From assembly GCF_013366925.1 (NCBI RefSeq), contig NZ_JAALDK010000002.1:992001-1056000 (forward strand): DNA of 64,000 nucleotides. Reading direction: 5' to 3'. The position numbers and the translations under genes were made by a program. The stretch's first letter is position 1. Every line of letters starts with the position of its first letter. The DNA is from Paraburkholderia youngii. Lineage in GTDB: Bacteria > Pseudomonadota > Gammaproteobacteria > Burkholderiales > Burkholderiaceae. The notes below the pieces were generated by a model. That model made no database searches. It was given only the letters and a program-made list of their open reading frames with translations, and was not told the origin of the DNA. Positions 54,689 to 64,000 of the stretch are shown piece after piece.

Positions 54689-55072
54689 TTACTGCACGAG
54701 CTTCGCGCGCAGACGCGAGTGCTCGTCCGCAGAAATGGAACCGGACGCTTTCAACTTGTCGAGCTTGTCGATTTCGTCGGCGACACTGAAGCCCACCACA
54801 TTGCGCAAATCTTCGCGCATCTGCCTGGCCCGCGCCTGATCGCGTTCCGCCATGCCGCGATGCTGCGTGAGCAGATACGCGAAGATGCCGATATACGGCA
54901 GGATGATCAGGAAAATCACCCACAGAACCTTGCCCCATCCCGACACGTCATGGCGGCGGAACAGGTCGCTCGACACCGTGATCAACAGCCAGAACCACAG
55001 AATAAAGATGAAGATGGAAAAAACGTCGGCCAGAAAATTCGGGAATGTGAAACCATCATTAAAGAAGAGCAT
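54689..55072 (-). CDS. SHOCT-domain membrane protein with PLDc_N-like N-terminus
   Basis: Protein of 127 residues. Two hydrophobic segments (about 15-36 and 48-68, GKVLWVIFLIILPYIGIFAYLL) form a PLDc_N-type anchor. A C-terminal SHOCT domain (EIDKLDKLKASGSISADEHSRLRAKL) follows. Function is unknown for such pairs. Preceded upstream by a 15-base palindrome at 55212-55226. Confidence 0.85.
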   Translation of the reverse strand: MLFFNDGFTFPNFLADVFSIFIFILWFWLLITVSSDLFRRHDVSGWGKVLWVIFLIILPYIGIFAYLLTQHRGMAERDQARARQMREDLRNVVGFSVADEIDKLDKLKASGSISADEHSRLRAKLVQ

Positions 55073-55497
55073 TGTTGTTCTCCAGTCATTCCGGTTGCAA
55101 TTGAAAGGCGGAACGGATTTCGACCTATGGTTGCCTGCTATGGATGGCGCATATGATTAGCATGGCAGCGCTGAAAATCTACCATGACCGCATGTCAACT
55201 GGGCACGTGCATTCATACTGTATGAAAGACATGCGCATGATGCGGCACTTTTTGTCTTTATAGACTATTCCGATCAAGTAGCGAGAGCAATTTTTAAGGA
55301 TTCCCTTCGATTTGCGATTTCTGACGATCTGGCGATCATGCCGCTGGCATTAGACATGCATCATGTGAAAACGAGGTCAAAGGCGAGCGCCATTGCTATG
55401 CAAAAAAAATGCCAAAAAAGTGTTTGCGAGATGCATCGATTGAAGGGCAGCCTTCGTTCACTTTCGTAAACAAACCTGAATAAATTCGGAGCATGCG
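55073..55497. other. AT-rich intergenic region with a perfect 15-base palindrome
   Basis: No gene in these 425 bases. TTCATAC-T-GTATGAA at 55212-55226 is a perfect palindrome, about 140 bases upstream of the SHOCT gene start, and looks like an operator. Nothing else is assigned. The region separates the T6SS gene tssH (end 55498) from the envelope genes. Confidence 0.45.
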
Positions 55498-58188
55498 TCA
55501 GCAGCTAGCCCGGACCACGAGCGCATCCGCAGGTGCCGCAGCCGGATCGGTCACCTCGATTGTCATATGCGTGAGCGCGCTTTTCGCTGCAAACGCATCG
55601 AGCCACTGCCGTGCGAGGCGCGGCAGCACGTGCTGTTCGATAAAGCCGATCAAAAGACGCGCCCCGGTCTCCTGCACGAGGCAGCGCCCGACGATGTAGT
55701 CGACCACCTCCGATGTATAGCTCAGCGCGATGCCGTTGTTATCCGCCATGCGCCGAACGACGCGATCGAGATGCAAACGCACGATCCGCGCGAACGAATC
55801 CGAGCCCAGCGGACGATATGGCACCAGCGTCACACGCCCGAGAAAGGCGGCCGGAAACGCCTTCAGCAATTCCGTCGCAAGCGCGGAACGCAGACCGTCA
55901 AAATCCGGTGCAAGCATTTCGTCCGCGCATAGGCTCGCGCTCAGATCGGCGCCGACATTGCTGGTCATCAGGATGGTCGTATTGCGGAAATCGATATAGC
56001 GACCATCGCCGTCTTCCATGTAGCCCTTGTCCAGCACCTGGTAGAACATTTCATGCACGTCGCCGTGCGCCTTTTCAATTTCGTCGAGCAGCACGACCGA
56101 GTACGGACGTCGGCGCACCGCTTCGGTCAGCACACCGCCCTCGCCGTAACCGACGTAGCCAGGCGGCGCGCCCTTGAGTCCCGAGACCGTATGCGCCTCC
56201 TGGTATTCGCTCATGTTGATCGTGATGAGATTCTGTTCGCCGCCGTAGAGCGCCTCCGCCAACGCGAGCGCGGTTTCCGTCTTGCCGACGCCGGACGGTC
56301 CCGCGAGAAGGAAGACGCCGAGCGGCTTGCGCGGGTCCGCGAGCCCGGCGCGCGCCGTCTGCACGCGCTCGCCGATCTGTTGCAAAGCGTCGTGCTGGCC
56401 GATCACGCGCGCCGCCAGCGTGGCGGGCAGCATCTGCACGGCGCTCACCTCGTCGGTGATCATGCGTCCGACTGGAATACCGGTCCAGTCAGAGACGATG
56501 TCGGCGACGATCGCTTCGCCGACTTCCGGAAACACGAATGGCGTAGCCGCCTGCAGGTTCGATAACGTGCGCTCCAGCTCGCGCAAAGTCTGCAGTTCGC
56601 TCGCCGCGCTATCGCGCGCGTCGGCCTCGGGTCCGCCTGCTGCGGCGCGCGCGCTCACGGCCTCGCGCGCGCCCGCCAGCGCCTTCGCCGCCTCGGACTG
56701 GGTCTGCCAGGCGGTTTCGACAACACGATCCTCGAACTCGAGGGTTGCGATGGTCGCGTTGACGTCGGCCAGCGCGGCCTCGCTGCCAAGCCCGATACGC
56801 ACCTCGTTCCCGAGCAGCTCGGCTTTGACGCGCGCCGCTTGCAAGCGCTCGCGAATCCGCTGCAATTCGCGCGGCGGCGCATGCTGCGATAGCGCGACGC
56901 GCGCGCAGGCGGTGTCGAGCAGGCTGATCGCCTTGTCCGGCAACTGACGCGACGGAATATAGCGATGCGACAGTGTCACGGCTGCGCGAATCGCTTCGTC
57001 GAGAACCACGACGCCATGATGGCTCGCGAGCGTGCGTGCGAGTCCGCGGACCATGTCGATCGCGGACGGCTCCTCTGGCTCGGCGATCTGCAGCACCTGA
57101 AAGCGCCGCGTGAGCGCCGGGTCTTTCTCGATGTGCCGCTTGTACTCGACCCACGTCGTCGCGCCGATCGTGCGCAACGTGCCGCGGGCGAGCGCCGGTT
57201 TCAGCAGGTTTGCCGCGTCGCCGGTGCCGGCCTGACCGCCGGCGCCGATCAGCGTGTGAATCTCGTCGACGAACAGCACGACCGGAGCCGCCGACTTCGC
57301 CGCCTCCTCGAGTACCGACTTCAGCCTGGCCTCGAATTCGCCCTTCATGCTCGCGCCCGCAAGCAGCGCACCGACGTCGAGGCTCAACAGCCGCACGTCG
57401 GCAAGTTTCGGCGGGACTTCGCCGGCCGCGATCGCGCGCGCGAGACCTTCGACGACCGCCGTCTTGCCAACCCCGGCGTCGCCGGTCAGAAGCGGATTAT
57501 TTTGGCGCCGCCGCAACAGCACGTCGATCATCGTGCGAATCTCGACTTCGCGGCCAACCACCGGATCGATTTCACCGGCGCGCGCACGTGCGGTCAGATC
57601 CGCGCAAAACTGCGCAAGTGCCGCCGCGCCCTTCGCCGAGGCTGCGAGCGCACCGGACGCCTCGCCCGGCACCGCGGACGAAAAGTCGCTCTGGTCGTAC
57701 GGGGTGTCCTTCTCTTCGGGGGAACCGTCGATCCAGGCTGGCAACGCATCGTGAAGGCGGTCGACGGCAATCTTGCCGAACTCCGGCGAAATGGCCAGCA
57801 GCAAGCGCCGTAAGTCCGGCGTCTCGACAAGCGCCGCCATCAGCCATGCACCGCGAATCCGCCCGTCGCCGAACGCCAGCGTCGCGACGACCCACGCGCG
57901 CTCGATTGCCGTCTCGACATGATGCGAAAAATCCGTGAGCGCGCTCGCCCCGGACGGCAGCGCGGCAAGTGCCCTCTGCAGGTCCCGCTCGAGCAGTTCG
58001 CGGCTGATGCCGCAGTGTCTGACGATGCGGTGCAGGTCGCTATCGGACTGCGCGAGCAGCTGGTGCAGCCAGTGCACCAGCTCGATATACGGGTTGCCGC
58101 GCAGCTTGGAAAACGCCGTAGCGGATTCGATGCTCCTGAAGAGCGTCGCGCCGAGCTTGCCGAACAACGCGTGGCGTGAAATGGACAT
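55498..58188 (-). CDS. tssH: type VI secretion ATPase TssH (ClpV)
   Basis: AAA+ disaggregase that recycles the contracted T6SS sheath (TssB/TssC). Length 896 residues. An N-terminal ClpV-type domain (1-160) is followed by two ATPase modules with Walker [10 protein letters not shown] and GPSGVGKTE, Walker [17 protein letters not shown] and [14 protein letters not shown], and [22 protein letters not shown] of the second. The middle coiled coil is about residues 430-530. ATG at 58186-58188; its ribosome binding site is poor. Divergent from the rest of the cluster. Confidence 0.93.
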   Translation of the reverse strand: MSISRHALFGKLGATLFRSIESATAFSKLRGNPYIELVHWLHQLLAQSDSDLHRIVRHCGISRELLERDLQRALAALPSGASALTDFSHHVETAIERAWVVATLAFGDGRIRGAWLMAALVETPDLRRLLLAISPEFGKIAVDRLHDALPAWIDGSPEEKDTPYDQSDFSSAVPGEASGALAASAKGAAALAQFCADLTARARAGEIDPVVGREVEIRTMIDVLLRRRQNNPLLTGDAGVGKTAVVEGLARAIAAGEVPPKLADVRLLSLDVGALLAGASMKGEFEARLKSVLEEAAKSAAPVVLFVDEIHTLIGAGGQAGTGDAANLLKPALARGTLRTIGATTWVEYKRHIEKDPALTRRFQVLQIAEPEEPSAIDMVRGLARTLASHHGVVVLDEAIRAAVTLSHRYIPSRQLPDKAISLLDTACARVALSQHAPPRELQRIRERLQAARVKAELLGNEVRIGLGSEAALADVNATIATLEFEDRVVETAWQTQSEAAKALAGAREAVSARAAAGGPEADARDSAASELQTLRELERTLSNLQAATPFVFPEVGEAIVADIVSDWTGIPVGRMITDEVSAVQMLPATLAARVIGQHDALQQIGERVQTARAGLADPRKPLGVFLLAGPSGVGKTETALALAEALYGGEQNLITINMSEYQEAHTVSGLKGAPPGYVGYGEGGVLTEAVRRRPYSVVLLDEIEKAHGDVHEMFYQVLDKGYMEDGDGRYIDFRNTTILMTSNVGADLSASLCADEMLAPDFDGLRSALATELLKAFPAAFLGRVTLVPYRPLGSDSFARIVRLHLDRVVRRMADNNGIALSYTSEVVDYIVGRCLVQETGARLLIGFIEQHVLPRLARQWLDAFAAKSALTHMTIEVTDPAAAPADALVVRASC

Positions 58189-58420
58189 GATGACGTTGCA
58201 GGTAAAGATGTTTGTTGCGGAAAGCGCGGCTCTGCCGTGACATCCGGCACACCGCGCGCAGGTATCCGAAAAAGCGTGCTGGCCACACTGATCGAGCGAC
58301 AAGGATAGGCGGTCGATCGCTGCGTGTATTTGGGCCGTCGCCCATATTCCGCTCGAGGTGCGCGAAGTAGCATTCACATCTGCCAGGCGCCAACCCGCAT
58401 TTTTAGTTGGTGATCCTTTT
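58189..58420. promoter_or_regulatory. divergent promoter region of the T6SS cluster
   Basis: A region of 232 bases between the tssH start and the presumed tagK start. No clear operator was found. It must contain promoters for both directions; no sigma-54 type GG-N10-GC site was recognised with confidence. Confidence 0.4.
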
Positions 58421-59374
58421 ATGTCTTCGTCGGGAGAGTCTTTTACCAATGCGCGCTTTACAGGCAGATCTGATTCGCCATTGCATACCGGCCAAGCAAT
58501 GACTGGATATCACGCTCGCTGGGACCATTCACCTTTCGAAGCGGGTGCGCTCAGGACGTTCGCACGAACCATCCAGTCTCTCGGGCTCGTTCGTACCGCT
58601 TCGCGCAACGGTCGCGCCGGCGTGGCGTGTTCGTCTGACGCTGTTCCGAGCGCGCATCCCGACCTTCAGCTTATGCCCGATTTGTTACTGAACCCGCCTC
58701 CCGAAAAAGCGAACACGCCTGAAGAATCCGTCCCGACACCACCGTCGAGCCTGAATCCGCCCGCGGACCGGATCGAGCCCGTGCTCACGAAGCCGGATGA
58801 CTTCAGCGACCTGATCGCACTAGCCGACGAGGACGATGACGATGACGATCCGCTGCAGTTGCGGCGCGAACCGCATTCAGCGGAACGCGGCGGACACGAC
58901 GGCATGGCAAAGCTTCTGGCAGCCGACATCGATGAAGCGGACCCGCTCGCCGCGCTCACGCTCGAATACCGTGAAGCGCTGCTGAACCGGAAGAGCGAGA
59001 ACGGGCCCGAGCCCAAGGCGTCGGCCGAAGCTCAGAGCGAGTCGATCATCGGGTCACCTCCCGATCCGTTCGCCGAACTTGTCGATCCGTCGCAGACGGA
59101 AGCGTCCGTGTTCGACCTGCTGACGCAGGGGAAGAACATCGACACCCTGCTCGATGGTCTTGACTCGTTCGGTGCCGAGCAGATTTTCGAGGCGGACCAA
59201 ACGCACGAGATCCTCGCGCTGCTCGCGCCGCGCGGAATTCCCGCACACCGTGCGAGCAGGACCGCGCTGCTCGCACGCGAAGAACATCACCTGGTCAGCA
59301 TGGACAGCCACATCGCCATGCCTGAATCGATCGAATACGAAGAGCCTGCATTTTCAGATGAACATAACCGCTGA
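58421..59374 (+). CDS. tagK: T6SS-associated protein TagK-like
   Basis: Protein of 317 residues. The first 150 are low-complexity with Pro, Ser and a run of Asp (residues near DEDDDDDDP). The C-terminal part (FDLLTQGKNIDTLLDGLDSFGAEQIFEADQTHEILALLAPRG) matches my memory of the TagK domain. There is no visible FHA domain. The start at 58421 is uncertain; later ATGs exist. It is the first plus-strand gene of the cluster and overlaps tagJ by 17 bases. Role: accessory, not part of the core machine. Confidence 0.68.
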   Translation: MSSSGESFTNARFTGRSDSPLHTGQAMTGYHARWDHSPFEAGALRTFARTIQSLGLVRTASRNGRAGVACSSDAVPSAHPDLQLMPDLLLNPPPEKANTPEESVPTPPSSLNPPADRIEPVLTKPDDFSDLIALADEDDDDDDPLQLRREPHSAERGGHDGMAKLLAADIDEADPLAALTLEYREALLNRKSENGPEPKASAEAQSESIIGSPPDPFAELVDPSQTEASVFDLLTQGKNIDTLLDGLDSFGAEQIFEADQTHEILALLAPRGIPAHRASRTALLAREEHHLVSMDSHIAMPESIEYEEPAFSDEHNR

Positions 59375-60194
59375 CCTGCCCAAGTCGGACCCTCCAACCC
59401 TTAGCAGCCTGCTCGACGCGCAGACCTACGGCGAACTGAAGGAGCAAACCATCGACAAAGTGCGCAAGCATCCGTCGAACGTGCGCGAACGCTGGCTGCT
59501 GTTCGAGCTGTTGTGCCTGGACGGCGAATGGAACCGCGCGCTACAGCAGTTGCAGACGTGGGCCACGCTCGAGCCGGAAGGCACATCGCGCGCCCAGATG
59601 TATCGCGGGCTGATCCGCAGCGAGATGTTCCGCGCCGAGGTGTTCGCGGGTCAGCGCACGCCGGGCGAGATCGAGCCGCTGCCCGAATGGGTGAAAACAC
59701 TGCTGCAAGCCAACCTCGAGCTCGGCGAGGGCAATCTCGCCGCCGCCGATGAACTGCGCGGCGCCGCGTTGGACGCCGCGCCGGCCACGCGCGGCGAAAG
59801 CACGCAGATCGGCGAATTCGAGTGGCTGACCGATAGCGATAGCCGGCTGGGTCCGGTGTGTGAGCTGACCGTCGCGGGCGGTTATCGCTGGGTGCCGTTC
59901 GACTCGATGAAATCGCTGACACTCGGTCCGGTCACCGCGTTGACCGACCTCGTATGGCGCTCGGCCGTCGTGGGCCTACGCGACGCGACTGTCCTGCGCG
60001 GCTATCTGCCGGTGCGCTATCCCGGCTCGGAAACTGGCTCCGCTGCCACCCGGCTCGCGCGCGAAACCACCTGGAAAGACGTTGGAGAAACGGGCGTGAT
60101 CGCGCTCGGCCAGAAAACCTGGAGCACCGACAAGGGCGACGTCGGCCTGCTCGACATCGGCGAATGCCGGTTCAATCACGACGAGCGCGTATGA
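59358..60194 (+). CDS. tagJ: T6SS accessory protein TagJ (ImpE/SciE)
   Basis: ImpE-family protein of 278 residues that, in T6SS of this type, contacts the sheath and ClpV. Typical segments: LWSLLDAQTYGELKEQTIDKVRKHP-like start, RWLLFELLCLDGEWNRALQQLQTWATLEPEG and GGYRWVPFDSMKSLTLGPVTALTDLVWRSA. The ATG at 59358 lies inside the end of tagK, and its TGA at 60192-60194 overlaps the tssE start (ATGA). Confidence 0.88.
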   Translation: MNITADLPKSDPPTLSSLLDAQTYGELKEQTIDKVRKHPSNVRERWLLFELLCLDGEWNRALQQLQTWATLEPEGTSRAQMYRGLIRSEMFRAEVFAGQRTPGEIEPLPEWVKTLLQANLELGEGNLAAADELRGAALDAAPATRGESTQIGEFEWLTDSDSRLGPVCELTVAGGYRWVPFDSMKSLTLGPVTALTDLVWRSAVVGLRDATVLRGYLPVRYPGSETGSAATRLARETTWKDVGETGVIALGQKTWSTDKGDVGLLDIGECRFNHDERV

Positions 60195-60709
60195 CCAGGT
60201 CCGACGCGCGGCACCGGCAAGCCTATATGCCGTCGCTGATCGACCGCCTGCTCGACGACGCGCCCGCGCGGCGCAGCGAGCGGCCCGACGCCTATGCGCC
60301 GAACAGCGAAGGCATGCGCCGCATCATCCAGCGTGATCTGAGTCTGCTGCTCAACACAACGAACCTGGACGACGAAATGGACATCGCGCGCTACCCGATG
60401 CTAGCCGAATCGGTCGTCAACTACGGCATCCCCGCGTTGTCCGGCAGCTACCTCGCCAGTCGCAACTGGGAGACCGTCGAGAAGATGGTACGCAACGCAA
60501 TCGTGCGCTTCGAGCCGCGTCTGATTCCCGAGTCGCTGCGCATCCGGCCGCTCAATAGCGAGAACCCTGTACGCTACAACCAGCTCGCGTTCGAGATTCA
60601 CGGCCTCATGCGCTGGTCGCCCTATCCACTGGAATTTCGCATCCAGAGCGCATTCGATATCGAAACGAATCACGTCACGTTCGATGCGGACTCTGGCAGG
60701 GGAAATTGA
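60191..60709 (+). CDS. tssE: T6SS baseplate protein TssE
   Basis: Gp25-like baseplate wedge protein of 172 residues. Signs: MPSLIDRLLDD near the start, LNTTNLDDEMDIARYPMLAESVVNYGIPALSG in the middle and VRYNQLAFEIHGLMRWSPYPLEFRIQSAFDIET at the end. Starts with ATG at 60191, overlapping the tagJ stop. Followed one base later by tssF. Confidence 0.93.
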   Translation: MTRSDARHRQAYMPSLIDRLLDDAPARRSERPDAYAPNSEGMRRIIQRDLSLLLNTTNLDDEMDIARYPMLAESVVNYGIPALSGSYLASRNWETVEKMVRNAIVRFEPRLIPESLRIRPLNSENPVRYNQLAFEIHGLMRWSPYPLEFRIQSAFDIETNHVTFDADSGRGN

Positions 60710-60710
60710 C

Positions 60711-62591
60711 ATGGACCCGCAATTTCTCGACTACTACAGCCGCGAACTGACTTACATGCGGGAGATGGCCGGCGAGTTTGCCGCGCAGCACCCGAAAATC
60801 GCGCGCCGCCTTGGCATGGAGGGCATCGACGTTGCCGACCCCTACGTGGAGCGACTCATCGAGGCATTCTGCTTCATGTCGGCGCGCACGCAGATCAAAC
60901 TCGATGGTGAGTTTCCGCGCTTTACGCAGCGCCTGCTCGAAGTGGTCTATCCGAATTACGTCGCGCCGACGCCGGCGATCGCGGTCGCGCAGTTGCGTCC
61001 GAGCCTGCGTGAAGGCGATTTCACGAAAGGGCTGAAAGTGCCCAGGGATAGCATGCTGCGCTCGGCCATCCCGCCCGGCGAGCAAACCGCGTGCGAATTC
61101 CGCAGCAGCCAGGACGTCACGCTATGGCCTATCGAAATCGTTGAAGCCCGGCTTACCGCCGTGCCGCCGGATATCCCCGACACCGATCGCCATCTGTTGC
61201 CGCACGTGCAATTGCGCGGCGCGTTGCGGCTGCGCCTGCGCACAACCGGCGAAGTGAAGTTCAGCCAGATGACGAACTTCGACCGGCTGCCCATTTACAT
61301 CGGTGGCGACGAGCGGATCGCTTCGCATCTGTTCGAGCTGATCCATGCCGGTAGCGTCGCCTCGGTCGTGCGCGCGTATGGTGCGTCGCGAGACGAAGGG
61401 CACGTGGTCGCGAAAACACCGGTCGCATTCGAAGGTCTGCAAGCGGAGCAGTGCCTGCTGCCGCTAAGCTGGAATACGTTTCACGGCCACAACCTGCTGC
61501 AGGAATACTTCGCATGCCGCCAGCGCTTCTATTTCTTCGCGCTGACGCAGCTCGCGGCCGGTCTCGCGCGCGTGGACAGCAAGGAAGCGGAGATCGTGCT
61601 GCTGCTCGACCGTCTGCCGGAAGAGCTTGCCACGCACGTCGACGCAGCGCGTTTCCTGCTGTTCTGTACACCGGTCATCAACCTGTTTCGCAAACGCACT
61701 GATCGCGTCGAAATCAATCGAGCTCAAACCGATTTTCATCTGCTCGCCGACCGCACCCGGCCGCTCGACTATGAGATTTTTTCGGTATCCCGCGTATTCG
61801 GTCAACGGGCGCAGACATCGCTCGAAGTCGAATTCAATCCGCTTTATCAAACACTGCATAGCGACGTGGGCAACCACGGCCGCTATTTTTCGGTGCGTCG
61901 CGAGCAGCGCGCGCTGTCCGCCAATGCGCGCAGGTACGGCACCCGCACGCCGTATATCGGCACCGAGGTCTACGTGTCGCTCGTCGATCAGGCGGAGGCG
62001 CCGTACGCCGACGACATTCGCTACCTGTCGGTCGAGGCGTGGGTCACGAACCGTGACCTGCCGCGCCTGATTCCGCGTAACGGCAAAACCGACCTCACGA
62101 TGTCCGACTCCGTGCCGATCGAAGGCGTGCGCCTCGTGCATGCACCGAGCGCGCCGCGCGCGCCGTACGCGAGCGGTGAAACGGCGTGGCGTCTGATCCG
62201 GCAGCTGAGCTTCAACTATATGCCGCTCGCCGAACTCGACCACAGCGACGGCGGCCAGGCGCTGCGCAACATGCTCGGCCTCTTCATCGCGCCGGGCGAG
62301 CGCGAACAGGCACGGCAAATCGAGGCACTCGTCGGTGCACGCACCGAACCGGTGGTGCGGCGTTTGCCCGGCGACGGACTCCTCGTCTATGGGCGTGGCG
62401 TGCGCTGCGAACTGACGGTCGATGAAACCGGCTTCTCAGGCATCAGCCCGTATCTGTTCGGCCTGGTGCTCGAGCATTACCTCGCGCGCCACGTTTCGAT
62501 CAACGTGTTCACGGAAACCGAACTTCGTTCGATGCAACGTGGCCTGATCACCCAATGGCGGCCACGCATGGGCGGACGCGGAGCGGTATGA
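60711..62591 (+). CDS. tssF: T6SS baseplate protein TssF
   Basis: Baseplate component of 626 residues (VasA/ImpG family). N-terminus MDPQFLDYYSRELTYMREMAGEFAAQHPKIARRLGM and central segments such as QEYFACRQRFYFFAL are standard for TssF; length matches. ATG at 60711 with GGGGAAATTG upstream. Its TGA overlaps the tssG ATG (ATGA). Confidence 0.95.
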   Translation: MDPQFLDYYSRELTYMREMAGEFAAQHPKIARRLGMEGIDVADPYVERLIEAFCFMSARTQIKLDGEFPRFTQRLLEVVYPNYVAPTPAIAVAQLRPSLREGDFTKGLKVPRDSMLRSAIPPGEQTACEFRSSQDVTLWPIEIVEARLTAVPPDIPDTDRHLLPHVQLRGALRLRLRTTGEVKFSQMTNFDRLPIYIGGDERIASHLFELIHAGSVASVVRAYGASRDEGHVVAKTPVAFEGLQAEQCLLPLSWNTFHGHNLLQEYFACRQRFYFFALTQLAAGLARVDSKEAEIVLLLDRLPEELATHVDAARFLLFCTPVINLFRKRTDRVEINRAQTDFHLLADRTRPLDYEIFSVSRVFGQRAQTSLEVEFNPLYQTLHSDVGNHGRYFSVRREQRALSANARRYGTRTPYIGTEVYVSLVDQAEAPYADDIRYLSVEAWVTNRDLPRLIPRNGKTDLTMSDSVPIEGVRLVHAPSAPRAPYASGETAWRLIRQLSFNYMPLAELDHSDGGQALRNMLGLFIAPGEREQARQIEALVGARTEPVVRRLPGDGLLVYGRGVRCELTVDETGFSGISPYLFGLVLEHYLARHVSINVFTETELRSMQRGLITQWRPRMGGRGAV

Positions 62592-63661
62592 GCATGGCTG
62601 GGACATTTGCGAGCGCTGTTGCGCCGACGCGATCATCGCTCGATCCGCAATCGCTCGACGCCTGGTTCGATCCCGACACGCCGTGGCAGTCCGGCTTTCT
62701 GAGCCTGCTGCGCGCGATCGCCGCGCGCGACCCGCTGATGCCGTTGCCGGGCACCGCGAGCCTGCCGCAAGAAGAGCCGTTCCGGATCGGTCAGCAGCCC
62801 ACACTGGCCTTTGCGCCGCGCGAAATCGCGTCGCTCGGCACGCGAGACGGGCGCCTCGACGTGCGGCTGTTCGGGCTCGGCCTGTGGGGGCCGCAAGGGC
62901 CGCTGCCGCTGCATATGACGGAGCTGGCGCACAGTCGCGTGGAAAGCCACCAGGATCATGCGCTCGTCGGGCTCGTCGATCTGTTCCATCACCGCGCACT
63001 GTCGCAGTTTTATCGCGCGTGGGCTTCAGGGCAAGCCACCGCGTCGCTGGACCGGGCCGGCGACGAAACGTTTTCGTTCTACGTCGCCAGTCTGATCGGC
63101 GTCGATCCGGCCGAGGCGGGGCAGTCCTGTCTGCCCACGCACTCGCGTTACAGCGCGGCGGCGCACCTCGTGCGCGAGGCGCGAACGCCGCACGGCATCG
63201 AGGCGACGCTCTCGCATTACTTCGGTGTTCCGATGACCATCGAAGAGTTCGTGCCGCACTGGATCCACCTGTGCGCATCGGAACATACGAGGCTCGGGGT
63301 GCCGGGGCCCGCGGCGATCATCGGTGAATGCGCGCAGCTCGGCGAGGCCATTCCCGACCGGCAACACAAGTTCCGGCTCGTCGTGGGTCCGCTGGACCTC
63401 GATCAGTATCTGCGCCTCACGCCGCACGGCGAGGACTTGCCGACGTTCGTCGAATGGGTGCGGGCCTTCGTCGGCCATGAATACGCGTGGGAGGTCAAGC
63501 TGCTCGTCAACCCGCGTGCGGCGCCACCCGCCTGCATCGGCACGTCTCAGAGACTTGGTTACTCGACGTGGCTCGGTGATTCCGTCGACGACCTTCCGGT
63601 CGTCGGCATGGTTTTCGAACCTGAACAGTACAACGACCGACCCCGGAGTTCCTTCGCATGA
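62588..63661 (+). CDS. tssG: T6SS baseplate protein TssG
   Basis: VasB/ImpH family protein of 357 residues. Signs: FLSLLRAIAARDPLMPLPGTASLPQEEPFRIGQQPTLAFAPREIAS and VRLFGLGLWGPQGPLPLHMTELAHSR. ATG at 62588 overlaps the tssF stop and its own TGA overlaps the tssA ATG, so baseplate proteins are made in a coupled series. It bridges TssF and TssE/TssK in the wedge. Confidence 0.94.
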   Translation: MSMAGTFASAVAPTRSSLDPQSLDAWFDPDTPWQSGFLSLLRAIAARDPLMPLPGTASLPQEEPFRIGQQPTLAFAPREIASLGTRDGRLDVRLFGLGLWGPQGPLPLHMTELAHSRVESHQDHALVGLVDLFHHRALSQFYRAWASGQATASLDRAGDETFSFYVASLIGVDPAEAGQSCLPTHSRYSAAAHLVREARTPHGIEATLSHYFGVPMTIEEFVPHWIHLCASEHTRLGVPGPAAIIGECAQLGEAIPDRQHKFRLVVGPLDLDQYLRLTPHGEDLPTFVEWVRAFVGHEYAWEVKLLVNPRAAPPACIGTSQRLGYSTWLGDSVDDLPVVGMVFEPEQYNDRPRSSFA

Positions 63662-64000
63662 ACGCCAACACTCCCGCCGTCGTGCTGGGCTACGCCGATC
63701 TGCTCGAACCGGTGTCGGCGCACGCGCCTTGCGGTCCCGATCTCGAATACGATCCGGCTTTCGTGATGCTGCAGGCGGCCGCGGCTCCACGCGCCGAAGC
63801 GCAGTACGGCGACTTCGTCGACATGCCGCCAACGGCCAACTGGGCCGACATCGAACGCGATTGCCGCGCGCTGCTGCTGCGCACGAAAGACATCCGCCTC
63901 GCGGTGATCCTGCTGCGTTGTCGAACCCGGCTCGACGGCGCGGCCGGCCTGCGCGACGGACTGGCTTTGCTGCTGGCGATGTTCGAATGCTATGGCGAAG
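63658..64000 (+). CDS. tssA: T6SS protein TssA, N-terminal part (cut by window edge)
   Basis: Cap/initiation protein of the T6SS sheath. The first 114 codons are present, beginning MNANTPAVVLGYADLLEPVSAHAPCGPDLEYD. The P-C-G-x-D-L-E-Y-D motif and DFVDMPPTANWADIERDCRALLLRTKDIRLAV are typical of the ImpA_N domain of TssA. ATG at 63658 overlaps the tssG stop. The class (short or long TssA) depends on the part outside the window. Confidence 0.9.
   Translation, partial: MNANTPAVVLGYADLLEPVSAHAPCGPDLEYDPAFVMLQAAAAPRAEAQYGDFVDMPPTANWADIERDCRALLLRTKDIRLAVILLRCRTRLDGAAGLRDGLALLLAMFECYGE

Overview
The window looks like a chromosome or megaplasmid segment from Burkholderia sensu lato, most probably Paraburkholderia. 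The evidence is high GC, tightly packed genes with AGGAG-type ribosome binding sites, many LysR, LacI and DeoR regulators beside catabolic operons, and a betaproteobacterial type VI secretion (T6SS) cluster. No rRNA, tRNA or CRISPR array was seen. Genus assignment is inference from gene content.

Layout. 1-3532: end of a benzoate dioxygenase operon (benABC, minus strand; benC runs off the left edge) and a divergent BenM/CatM-type LysR gene with a consensus operator at its start codon. A 31-codon ORF with its own ribosome binding site lies in the benA leader. 3533-6873: hisJQMP-type basic amino acid ABC importer, preceded by HutC-like operator boxes. 6945-7564: PIN toxin and Phd-like antitoxin. 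7620-15499: an alpha-xyloside operon (binding protein, two permeases, ATPase, GH31 alpha-xylosidase) under a LacI regulator, with a perfect 22-bp palindrome as likely operator. 15855-17103: a toxin-like gene broken by an in-frame TAG, followed by a translationally overlapping immunity-like gene. 17136-25347: a hydroquinone catabolic cluster. It encodes a two-subunit hydroquinone dioxygenase, semialdehyde dehydrogenase, maleylacetate reductase, hydroxyquinol dioxygenase, a YciI-like protein, an orphan Rieske ferredoxin, a LysR regulator and an MFS transporter.

25861-34516 is a patchwork of unrelated small units: a cation efflux protein, a methyltransferase, an acylphosphatase, an unknown membrane-protein pair, a GAPN-like aldehyde dehydrogenase lacking its usual catalytic Glu, a complete 900-bp IS5-family element with programmed -1 frameshift, and two tiny genes. 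34517-49537 holds housekeeping and stress genes (CBS-BON protein, SRPBCC protein, HAD dehalogenase, NudK-like hydrolase, DeoR regulator with a four-fold 10-bp repeat at its start, cystine-type binding protein, trehalase, S10 peptidase, amidohydrolase with MFS, AraC, AI-2E transporter). 49993-55072 encodes envelope proteins: a lipoprotein with a duplicated domain, a ceramidase-like membrane protein, a PLD-family lipoprotein, a BamE-like lipoprotein and a SHOCT protein.

55498-64000 is a T6SS cluster: tssH (clpV) on the minus strand, then divergent tagK, tagJ, tssE, tssF, tssG and a partial tssA. The last five are linked by ATGA-type overlaps or very short gaps. The broken toxin/immunity pair at 15.9-17.1 kb may relate to this secretion system, but it is 38 kb away and the link is inference.
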